Source: Acidobacteriota bacterium (lineage in GTDB: Bacteria; Acidobacteriota; Terriglobia; Terriglobales; Acidobacteriaceae). Taken from it: a stretch of DNA of 45,455 nucleotides. The stretch is taken from assembly GCA_021836865.1 (NCBI GenBank), contig JAKBHH010000020.1, positions 1 through 45,455 of the forward strand. The letters run 5' to 3'. The notes beneath the pieces were generated by a model. The model was given only the letters and a program-made list of their open reading frames with translations. It had not been told where the DNA came from and did not search any database. A program made the position numbers and the translations under genes. Below, piece after piece: positions 35,123-42,216 of this stretch (position 1 is the first letter of the stretch; each line of letters begins with the position of its first letter).

Positions 35123-35301
35123 TTTCGTTTGCTCCTGCCCGGTGCGCTGTCACCGCCACTTTACAGGATGCAAGCTCTCCCCGTCATTTCGTCTGGCACT
35201 CATCCGCCATTTAACGGATAACGTGATTCGTTCCTGTGCCTTTGTCACAACGCGATCCAGCGCAATGCGTTACATTGTCGAAGGGAGAATGCACCGAGCC
35301 C
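35123..35301. promoter_or_regulatory. Divergent control region between the manD operon and kdgK
   Basis: The 179 bases separate two operons of the same pathway and must carry both promoters. CAATG at 35263-35267 and CATTG at 35273-35277 form a perfect inverted repeat with a five-base spacer, 25 bases before the kdgK start, a suitable place for a GntR- or LacI-type repressor. No regulator gene is adjacent. I see no strong -35/-10 pair. Confidence 0.4.
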
Positions 35302-36399
35302 ATGAACCCCATTTTCATTCCCGATTCCACGTGCCGCTGGGACTGCGTAAGCCTTGGCGAAGTCATGCTGCGTCTCGATCCGGGCGAGGGACGCATCCAC
35401 ACCACTCGCCATTTTCAGGTGTGGGAGGGTGGCGGCGAGTATAACGTGGCGCGCGGCCTGCGGCGCTGCTTCGGCCTGCGCGCAGCGGTCGCCACGGCAC
35501 TTGTCGATAATCCCGTGGGCCGACTCGTCGAGGACCTCATCCTCCAGGGCGGAGTCGATACGGCACTTCTGCAATGGATTCCCTACGACGGCGTCGGCCG
35601 CGAGGCCCGCAACGGCATCAACTTTACCGAGCGCGGCTTTGGCTCTCGAGCCGCAGCCGGATGCAGCGACCGCGGCCACACCGCCATCAGCCGCGTCCAG
35701 CCCGGGGACTTCGACTGGGAAGCGGTCTTCGGCCCCATGAACGGTGCGCGCTGGTTTCATACCGGGGGCATTTTTGCTGCTTTATCGGCTTCCTCCGCTA
35801 ACGTTGCAGCGGAGGCCATGGACGCTGCCCACCTCTACTCCACGCCCGTTTCCTTTGACCTGAACTATCGCGAGTCCCTCTGGAAGAGCATCGGAGGAGA
35901 AGCCAAAGCCCAGGAAGTCAATCGCGAGCTCGTACGAAAAGTTGATCTCCTTCTCGGAAATGAAGAAGACTTTTCGGCAATGCTCGGCGTCAAAATCCAG
36001 GGCGTCGGCGTAGACTTCGCAGAGTTGCCCATCGCCGGCTATGAAGCGATGCTGCGACAGGTCGCTGCTGCGTATCCCAACCTGAAGCTCATCGCGAGCA
36101 CCCTGCGTACCGCGCACACCGCCATCCGGAACAGCTGGGGCGCCGTTGCGCTTTACCAGAACCAGATCATCCACGTACCCCAGCGCGATATCGACATTCT
36201 GGATCGCGTTGGCGGAGGCGACAGCTTCGCCTCAGGGCTCATCTACGGCCTGCTTGCCGGCAAGCCCATTGAATGGGCCGTGCGTTGCGGCGTGGCCCAC
36301 GGCGCACTGGCCATGACCACACCCGGCGACACCAGCATGGCTGCACTGACTGAAGTCGAGCGCGCTATGAAGGGCGGCTCGGCGCGCATTACGCGATAA
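35302..36399 (+). CDS. kdgK: 2-Keto-3-deoxygluconate kinase (PfkB family)
   Basis: This 365-residue PfkB-type kinase would phosphorylate KDG to KDPG. VSLGEVMLRLDPG and WEGGGEYNVARGL are typical of KdgK-like members, and GGGDSFASGL holds the catalytic D307. It precedes eda by nine bases, and the divergent manD makes its substrate. ATG 35302 is preceded only by a weak GAG; a GTG at 35236 would add 22 unlikely residues. AAGGGAG sits at 35281-35287, nearer an out-of-frame ATG. Confidence 0.88.
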   Translation: MNPIFIPDSTCRWDCVSLGEVMLRLDPGEGRIHTTRHFQVWEGGGEYNVARGLRRCFGLRAAVATALVDNPVGRLVEDLILQGGVDTALLQWIPYDGVGREARNGINFTERGFGSRAAAGCSDRGHTAISRVQPGDFDWEAVFGPMNGARWFHTGGIFAALSASSANVAAEAMDAAHLYSTPVSFDLNYRESLWKSIGGEAKAQEVNRELVRKVDLLLGNEEDFSAMLGVKIQGVGVDFAELPIAGYEAMLRQVAAAYPNLKLIASTLRTAHTAIRNSWGAVALYQNQIIHVPQRDIDILDRVGGGDSFASGLIYGLLAGKPIEWAVRCGVAHGALAMTTPGDTSMAALTEVERAMKGGSARITR

Positions 36400-36408
36400 A
36401 GGACGATC

Positions 36409-37068
36409 ATGCCGGAAACGACTCAGCAAACCATCGAGCGCGTCGGAATCATCCCCGTTCTCCGCGCTAAGTCCACCGCGCAGGCACACGCCGCAGTCGA
36501 AGCCATGATCGCTGGAGGCGTCTCTGTCGTCGAAGTCACGATGACCGTGCCCTGCGCCATCGATCTCTTGAGGGAACTCAAGCAGGAATACGGCGCAAAG
36601 CTGCTGCTCGGCTCAGGGACGGTCACCACCGCCGCTGAGGCAGAAGCCACCATCGCCGCTGGAGCGGAGTTCGTTGTCAGTCCCAGCCTTCATCCAGACG
36701 TGATTGCCGCCACAAAGAGCCACGGAAAACTGTCTATTCCCGGCGCACTCACACCCACTGAGGTCATTACCGCATGGCGCGCCGGTGCGGACTACGTCAA
36801 GATCTTTCCCTGTTCCGCCATGGGCGGGGCAAGCTACCTCAAAGCCCTCCTGGCACCCTTTCCGTACATGAGGCTCATTCCGACCGGCGGCGTCACTGTC
36901 CAGACGGCTGAAAGCTTCCTACGTGCCGGAGCTCGTGCCCTTGGTGTCGGCAGCGATCTCGTCAATCTCGAAGCCGTCGACTCCGGCCACTCGAACCACA
37001 TTACCGAGACGGCAAAGGCTTATCTTGAAATCGTTCGTACTGTGCGCAAAACCTTGAACTTGTCCTGA
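36409..37068 (+). CDS. eda: 2-Dehydro-3-deoxy-phosphogluconate aldolase
   Basis: The 219-residue class I aldolase splits KDPG into pyruvate and glyceraldehyde 3-phosphate. The Schiff-base lysine is K131 in DYVKIFPCSAMGG; VEVTM holds the general-base Glu and GSGTVT the phosphate-side loop. AAGGA lies seven bases before the ATG and the gap to kdgK is nine bases. With ManD and KdgK it completes a hexuronate-to-central-metabolism route. Confidence 0.94.
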   Translation: MPETTQQTIERVGIIPVLRAKSTAQAHAAVEAMIAGGVSVVEVTMTVPCAIDLLRELKQEYGAKLLLGSGTVTTAAEAEATIAAGAEFVVSPSLHPDVIAATKSHGKLSIPGALTPTEVITAWRAGADYVKIFPCSAMGGASYLKALLAPFPYMRLIPTGGVTVQTAESFLRAGARALGVGSDLVNLEAVDSGHSNHITETAKAYLEIVRTVRKTLNLS

Positions 37069-37093
37069 TGCGCGAGACTCATAGCAATTGTTG

Positions 37094-37123
37094 TTGGTAG
37101 CGGTTACCGGCGGCTTGTATACT
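37094..37123 (+). promoter_or_regulatory. Candidate promoter overlapped by a LacI-family-like operator
   Basis: TTGGTA at 37094-37099 and TATACT at 37118-37123 are spaced 18 bases, a fair sigma-70 promoter. GGTAGCGGTTACC at 37096-37108 is an imperfect palindrome (GGTA/TACC arms, central CG-rich core) of the kind LacI/GalR-family repressors bind. It covers the -35 and the start of the spacer, where a repressor would block polymerase. It lies about 60 bases before the GTG of the next operon. The regulator itself is not in the window. Confidence 0.45.
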
Positions 37124-37150
37124 GCGGATGCCCCTTGAATCCAAGCGATT

Positions 37151-37171
37151 GGACCATCTTCATGATGGTCC
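37151..37171 (+). repeat. Perfect hairpin abutting the Shine-Dalgarno of the binding-protein-like gene
   Basis: GGACCATC at 37151-37158 and GATGGTCC at 37164-37171 form an uninterrupted 8-bp stem with a 5-base loop. The Shine-Dalgarno GGAGG occupies 37172-37176, the very next base, and the GTG start is at 37181. The hairpin lies in the expected 5' untranslated region. It could affect ribosome access or mRNA stability, or be a DNA operator. Confidence 0.6.
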
Positions 37172-37180
37172 GGAGGTACG

Positions 37181-38410
37181 GTGACGACGCTCCGCATTGC
37201 CCTCCGCAACTATGCGGACTTTGAAAACGCGCTGAAGGAAGAGGCTCGCCTTTTTGAAGCGGTCAATGCCGGCATTTTTGTGGAGCTGATTCCCCTTCGA
37301 ATTCAGGATCTATACCGCGCAGCCATCACGGATGGAGGATTGCTAAGCGGTCAATTCGATCTCGCCCTCCTCGTGACCGACTGGCTGGGAGAGTGTGTTG
37401 CCGCGGCCGCCGTTGAAGATCTCCAGCCCTGGCACCACCATCGGCCAATCGCCCAATGGCCCACCGGATGGTCACCCACCCTGGTCCGCCCTTTGCTCTT
37501 CGGAAAGACGCTATCGTCTCTGCCTTGGCATGACGGTCCGATATGCCTTGTCTATCGTAGTGATCTGTTTGCTGATCCGAACCGACGCGCTGCCTTTCGA
37601 TCCCTGCACGGAAGAGACCTGACGCCCCCCTCGACATGGGATGAGTTTGAAGAAGTCGCACGATTCTTCACCGAACCAGAATCGAATCTTTACGGCACCG
37701 CGTTTGCTGGTTACCCTGACGGCCACAATACTCTCTATGACTTCGTTTTGCAGACATGGAGCCGCGGTGGAGACCTGATCAACGCGGAGGCCATCCCGCA
37801 ACTCTTCTCGCCTGAATCCATCAAAGCTCTTGATTTCTACCGCGCCACGGTGCGCAATCCGACACTATGCCACCCTCGATCGCCGAATCTGGACTCCACC
37901 CAGTCTGGAGATATCTTTCTCGCCGGCGAGGTTGCCATGATGACGAACTGGTTTGGCTTCGCTTCCCGAGCAAGCCTGCCAGAGTCCCCCCTGGCGGGCA
38001 AGGTAGCCATCGCGCCGGTACCCTGCGAAAAGGGTTGCGGCCCTGTTTCCCTTTCGGTCTTCTGGGTGCTCGCCATGGCTTCCGGCTCACGCCATAAAGC
38101 CCTCGCGTGGGACTTCCTGCGATTTGTGTCCGCCCCTGATCGCGACCTGGGTATCACCCATCACGGCGCAGTGGGGGCCAGACTTTCCACCTGGCGGAAT
38201 CCGGAGCTCAGGGCAAGAGTTCCCGTTTACGCCCAACTCGAAGCCTTATCGATGCGCGCGCGAACGCTGCCGGCGGGCCCGTCGATGGCAGCGTTGGCGT
38301 CCATCGTGGATGGCATCATGACCCGCGCCCTCCGCACCGTTGACCCCACAGCGACTATCCTTCAGGAAGCGCAGCAAGAGATAGAGCGCTCACATTTGAG
38401 GCTCCTGTGA
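37181..38410 (+). CDS. Solute-binding-protein-like protein without signal peptide
   Basis: The 409-residue product resembles family 1 ABC sugar-binding proteins, e.g. PPSTWDEFEEVARFF, LYDFVLQTWSRGGDLI and KALAWDFLRFVSAP. It starts directly with the mature-type strand (MTTLRIALRNYADFENAL) and has no signal peptide or lipobox. An upstream extension is ruled out by an in-frame TGA at 37163-37165, and GGAGG lies five bases before the GTG. Five cysteines (GEC, PIC, TLC, PCEKGC) are also unusual for a periplasmic protein. No ABC permease or ATPase genes are in the window. It opens an operon of cytosolic sugar-acid enzymes and overlaps the next gene by four bases. A cytosolic ligand-binding or carrier role is possible; function unknown. 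Confidence 0.85.
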   Translation: MTTLRIALRNYADFENALKEEARLFEAVNAGIFVELIPLRIQDLYRAAITDGGLLSGQFDLALLVTDWLGECVAAAAVEDLQPWHHHRPIAQWPTGWSPTLVRPLLFGKTLSSLPWHDGPICLVYRSDLFADPNRRAAFRSLHGRDLTPPSTWDEFEEVARFFTEPESNLYGTAFAGYPDGHNTLYDFVLQTWSRGGDLINAEAIPQLFSPESIKALDFYRATVRNPTLCHPRSPNLDSTQSGDIFLAGEVAMMTNWFGFASRASLPESPLAGKVAIAPVPCEKGCGPVSLSVFWVLAMASGSRHKALAWDFLRFVSAPDRDLGITHHGAVGARLSTWRNPELRARVPVYAQLEALSMRARTLPAGPSMAALASIVDGIMTRALRTVDPTATILQEAQQEIERSHLRLL

Positions 38411-39201
38411 AAAACTCTGAAGTACCTGACCCCGTGCCCCCTCCATACCGACTGGACGGATGCCATGCTCTCGTGACCGGCGGAGCAAGCGGCATTGGTG
38501 AAGCGACGGTAAGAGAACTCGTGCGCGCTGGCGCATTCGTCTGGATCGCGGACATCAATGTGCCAGCCGCTGAAAATCTCGCCAGTTCCCTCCCTTCCGC
38601 ACAAGCCATTCATCTTGACGTCACCAGTCAGGAATCGATCGTCGCCGCGACTGCGCAGATCGACCGCCTTGACATCCTAGTAAACAACGCGGGCATCGGC
38701 CATGTCGGCTCGATCGAGTCCACTTCACCCGAAGACTTTGACCGCCTGCTCAATGTCAACGTGCGAGCCGCTTATCTTGTGACGCGCGGCCTTCTGCCTT
38801 TGCTGCTGGCTGCCCAGGGCGCAGGAGGAAGAACCGGGTGCATCATCAACATCGCTTCGGTCGCTGGACTGGTCGGCATCAAGCAACGCTTTGCCTACTG
38901 CACGAGCAAGGGAGCTCTGATCGCCATGAGCCGCCAGCTTGCCGTCGAGTATCCCAAGACCTTGCGTGTCAACGCGGTCTGCCCCGGCACCGTCGAGACG
39001 CCATTTGTCGAGGGCTATCTTGAGAAGTTCCATCAACACAACAAGGAAGAGATGCGCGCCGAGCTGCGCGCCCGTCAACCCCTCGGCCGGCTCGGTCAGC
39101 CCGAAGAGATCGCGTCATTGGTGCGCTATCTGGCCTCCAACGAAGCGGCCTTCATTACTGGTTCGCTCTTCAACATTGACGGCGGCTGGACCGCCGCATG
39201 A
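38407..39201 (+). CDS. SDR-family oxidoreductase, candidate 2-keto-3-deoxy-sugar-acid 4-dehydrogenase
   Basis: The 264-residue short-chain dehydrogenase has TGGASGIG, NNAGIGHVG, and Ser-Tyr-Lys in NIASVAGL and YCTSKGA. Its start GTG overlaps the previous stop (GTGA). Followed by an FAH-fold hydrolase, it matches the SDR/FAH pair of the L-fucose and L-rhamnose non-phosphorylating routes, in which the 2-keto-3-deoxy acid is oxidised at C4 and then cleaved hydrolytically. This is inference from pairing; an aldose dehydrogenase is the main alternative. Confidence 0.85.
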   Translation: MKNSEVPDPVPPPYRLDGCHALVTGGASGIGEATVRELVRAGAFVWIADINVPAAENLASSLPSAQAIHLDVTSQESIVAATAQIDRLDILVNNAGIGHVGSIESTSPEDFDRLLNVNVRAAYLVTRGLLPLLLAAQGAGGRTGCIINIASVAGLVGIKQRFAYCTSKGALIAMSRQLAVEYPKTLRVNAVCPGTVETPFVEGYLEKFHQHNKEEMRAELRARQPLGRLGQPEEIASLVRYLASNEAAFITGSLFNIDGGWTAA

Positions 39202-39243
39202 CGCAGTTCGCACTACTGCTAAACCCAGACCCCGGAGGGCACG

Positions 39244-40071
39244 ATGAAGCTCGTCTCCTTTACTGCAGCGAACGGCTCGGTCCGCCCCGGCGCATTGCTC
39301 GATGACCATTCGGTCGTCGATCTTTCCGCAGCCGGGTACGCGGATGCACTCTCCGTCATCAGAGCTGGCTTTAATTCGACGACAGACCTGCCTGTGATCC
39401 CTCCGGCCCTGGCGCATCTTCGCGCCCCGCTACCGAACCCCCCGCGCGTCTTCGCCATCGGCCTGAACTACCGTGATCATGCCGTGGAATCCGGCATGGC
39501 GATCCCGAATACTCCCGTCGTTTTCTTCAAGCTGACAACAGCAATTATCGGACCGGGCGAAGCGATCATACTGCCGAAAAATTCAGCCGAGCCAGACTAT
39601 GAGGCAGAATTTGCCTTCGTCATCGGCAAAGGCGGCTATCGCATTCCCGCTTCAGCCTGGCGCGAGCATGTGTACGGCTACACCATCGTCAACGACGTCA
39701 GTGCGCGCGACGTTCAGTTCGCTACTTCGCAGTGGTCGATGGGCAAAAGCTTTCCCACCTTCTGCCCGCTTGGCCCGACGATCGTAACGGCAGACGAGGT
39801 CGCTGACCCGCACCAGCTAGATATCAGCCTCGCAATTGATGGTGCAACCATGCAGAGCTCCAACACACGAGAACTCATTTTTAAGATTCCCGATCTGATC
39901 GAATATCTCTCATCCATCACGCCCCTGCTGTCCGGCGACATTGTCTCCACCGGTACGCCGTTCGGTGTTGGCCTCGGACGAAATCCGAAGCGCTGGCTCA
40001 AACCCGGCGAATCAGTCACCATCACAGTCCAGGCCGTGGGTTCACTCACCAACCCTGTCGTCGCGGAATAA
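39244..40071 (+). CDS. FAH-family hydrolase, candidate 2,4-diketo-3-deoxy-sugar-acid hydrolase
   Basis: The 275-residue protein has the common FAH fold: FAIGLNYRDHAVE, PDYEAEFAFVIGKG with metal Glu residues, YTIVNDVSARDVQ with metal Asp, and STGTPFGVGLG. It belongs to the acylpyruvase/diketo-fuconate hydrolase side of the family and is clearly different from the KdaD-like protein at 28146. Following the SDR by 42 bases, it could cleave a 2,4-diketo-3-deoxy acid to pyruvate plus a hydroxyacid. GGAGG lies a few bases before the ATG. Confidence 0.88.
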   Translation: MKLVSFTAANGSVRPGALLDDHSVVDLSAAGYADALSVIRAGFNSTTDLPVIPPALAHLRAPLPNPPRVFAIGLNYRDHAVESGMAIPNTPVVFFKLTTAIIGPGEAIILPKNSAEPDYEAEFAFVIGKGGYRIPASAWREHVYGYTIVNDVSARDVQFATSQWSMGKSFPTFCPLGPTIVTADEVADPHQLDISLAIDGATMQSSNTRELIFKIPDLIEYLSSITPLLSGDIVSTGTPFGVGLGRNPKRWLKPGESVTITVQAVGSLTNPVVAE

Positions 40072-40086
40072 CTCCGCATCCAAATC

Positions 40087-41730
40087 ATGGCTCACAGAGC
40101 CCGAAGCCAATCCGCACAGACTGCGGCAAAAGTCAAAATCAAAATGGAACTCAGCGGACAATCCTTTCTCGGCAACCAGCGCGGCACGCACCAGGGTGCG
40201 GGATTTCAGGCTGTCAATCCACAAACAGGCGATCCATTGCCGCCTCTCTATCACACCGCCTCACCTGCCGAGTTGGAAGCAGCGGCGCATCTCGCATTTG
40301 AAGCCTTTGCAACCTATTCGCGTGCCAGCGGCAAGGTCCGCGCGGCATTCCTGCGTCGCGCCGCGGACGGATTTATCACCCATCAGCAGGAACTGGCCGA
40401 CCGCGCTCATCTTGAAACAGCTTTGCCCATTCCGCGCCTGCTGGGCGAGGTCACGCGCACTGCAAATCAACTAAGGCTCTTCGCTTCCGTCGTGGAAGAA
40501 GGCTCCTGGGTGCAGGCCCGTATCGACCCGGCGCTCCCGGATCGCCAACCCATTCCCCGCCCGGATATCCGCTCCATGCTGAGACCGCTCGGCCCTGTAG
40601 CCGTCTTTGGCGCAAGTAACTTTCCCTTAGCCTTTTCCGTCGCCGGCGGCGACACCGCCTCCGCCCTCGCCGCAGGCTGCCCGGTCGTCGTCAAGGCTCA
40701 TCCAGCACATCCCGGCACCAGCGAACTGGCCGCGCATATCCTTGCCGGCGCCGTGGCCGCCGAAGGCCTCCACCCAGGCGTCTTCACCATGCTGTTTGAC
40801 GCCGGCGTAGAGGTCGGCGCTGCTCTCGTCAAACACCCGCTCATCTGTGCCGTAGCCTTTACGGGCTCGCTGCGGGGCGGGCGCGCACTCATGGATCTCG
40901 CTGCCGCGCGACCCAATCCCATCCCCTGCTTTACAGAGATGTCCAGCGGGAATCCAGTCTTCATTCTGCCCGGTGCGCTCAAGTCGCGCGCAAAGGAACT
41001 CGCAGGCATCCTTTTTAATTCATTTACCCTCGGCGCTGGTCAGCAGTGCACAAAGCCGGGCATTATCCTTTTGCCGGACATCCCGCAAGGGCAGGCCTTT
41101 TCCGAAGAGTTGCAGCACCTCGTCAGCAAAGCAACGACTTTCACGCTGCTCACGCCGGGAATCGCGAGGGAGTACAATCGCGCCACGAAAGCTCGCACCG
41201 CGGAGGCTGCACTCGCTGCAGCCGCTCCCGTTGACCAGACTCCTTTTCGCTGCGCTGCCGGTGCAAAGCTCTTCCAGGTAGACTCTGATAGTTTTCTCGC
41301 CTCACCCGCCATGGCCGATGAAATCTTCGGTCCGGACACCATGTTGGTTCAGGGCAACAGCAGCGACGAATTTCTACAGGCCGCCAGATCCCTCACCGGT
41401 CACCTCACGGCCTCGGTTTTCGGAACGGACTCGGATTTTGAGGCGCATCGCGATGTGATTCAGATCCTCGAGCAGAAAGCAGGACGCCTGATCTTCAACG
41501 GCGTCCCCACAGGCGTGGACGTAGGTCATGCCATGGTGCATGGCGGGCCCTATCCCGCTACTTCGGACTCTCGCTTTACCTCGGTAGGCAGTATGTCCAT
41601 TTATCGATTTGCGCGACCCGTCTGTTTTCAGAATTCGCCCCAGGCGCTACTCCCGCCTGAGTTACAGGACAGCAACCCGCTGCGCATCGCAAGGCTTCGC
41701 GACGGCCAGCCGGAGTCTCAAAGCGCCTGA
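40087..41730 (+). CDS. 2,5-Dioxovalerate (alpha-ketoglutaric semialdehyde) dehydrogenase
   Basis: This NAD(P)-dependent aldehyde dehydrogenase would oxidise 2,5-dioxopentanoate to 2-oxoglutarate. Catalytic residues are N178 (FGASNFPLAFS), E284 (FTEMSSGNPVF) and C321 (GAGQQCTKPG). The TEMSSGNPVFILPGAL and GVPTGVDVGHAMVHGGP stretches are typical of the KGSADH group rather than general aldehyde dehydrogenases. The start is unsure: ATG 40087 gives 547 residues with a basic extension, while ATG 40144 starts at the family's usual MELSGQSFLG; neither has a good Shine-Dalgarno. The dehydratase that supplies its substrate is probably at 28146. Confidence 0.88.
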   Translation: MAHRARSQSAQTAAKVKIKMELSGQSFLGNQRGTHQGAGFQAVNPQTGDPLPPLYHTASPAELEAAAHLAFEAFATYSRASGKVRAAFLRRAADGFITHQQELADRAHLETALPIPRLLGEVTRTANQLRLFASVVEEGSWVQARIDPALPDRQPIPRPDIRSMLRPLGPVAVFGASNFPLAFSVAGGDTASALAAGCPVVVKAHPAHPGTSELAAHILAGAVAAEGLHPGVFTMLFDAGVEVGAALVKHPLICAVAFTGSLRGGRALMDLAAARPNPIPCFTEMSSGNPVFILPGALKSRAKELAGILFNSFTLGAGQQCTKPGIILLPDIPQGQAFSEELQHLVSKATTFTLLTPGIAREYNRATKARTAEAALAAAAPVDQTPFRCAAGAKLFQVDSDSFLASPAMADEIFGPDTMLVQGNSSDEFLQAARSLTGHLTASVFGTDSDFEAHRDVIQILEQKAGRLIFNGVPTGVDVGHAMVHGGPYPATSDSRFTSVGSMSIYRFARPVCFQNSPQALLPPELQDSNPLRIARLRDGQPESQSA

Positions 41731-41745
41731 TCTGGCAGCGCTGCT

Positions 41746-42009
41746 CTACTGCGGAGGGCGATAGAGAATCGCTTCGTCCTCAAGCCGGTACTCAGCCGAG
41801 CAGACGTCGCCGCCGCAAATCATGGTCTCACCTGCGCAAAGCTGCCTGCGCGTGATCAGCCCCATGGTCCCACAACGCGGGCACGACATCACGGCCACAT
41901 AAGGGTTTTCGGCCTTGCCCAGCTTCGCCTGGTTCTCCAGGACAAACACCGTCCCTGGGTCCATTTTTTCGGGGATCCACTCTTCCAGAAACTGCAAGTC
42001 GGCTGACAT
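41746..42009 (-). CDS. Small zinc-ribbon protein of unknown function
   Basis: The 87-residue product (start ATG 42009, GGAGG five bases upstream) has SCPRCGTMG followed by two further cysteines (QLC, VCSAEY with GG before it), suggesting one Cys4 zinc site. There is no signal peptide or membrane segment. A longer frame to 42204 exists but its extra 65 residues look non-coding, with a run of four Cys and no good ribosome site. I do not recognise the family. It lies downstream of, and convergent with, the dehydrogenase at 40087 (15-base gap). Confidence 0.6.
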   Translation of the reverse strand: MSADLQFLEEWIPEKMDPGTVFVLENQAKLGKAENPYVAVMSCPRCGTMGLITRRQLCAGETMICGGDVCSAEYRLEDEAILYRPPQ

Positions 42010-42216
42010 CCTGCCCTCCGGGGGGTGAGATGACGGAGCGGCGTATGCAGACTCACGCCTTTCCGTTGTGCAACAACAGCAGGCTGCGAAGATCACTTCG
42101 GCGCCAGTTATATCGCCGATTATCTCGAAGTCTCGCCTCGCGTTATCCCGGGCGTCAATCGGAATCAGCGCCCTGGGAGTATCGAGCGGGATTCCCTCTT
42201 CCATGAACGAAAACCG

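Noticed and set aside
42010..42204. N-terminal extension of the small zinc-ribbon gene
   Set aside because: The added residues include a CCCC run and low-quality sequence, and the strong GGAGG belongs to the ATG at 42009.
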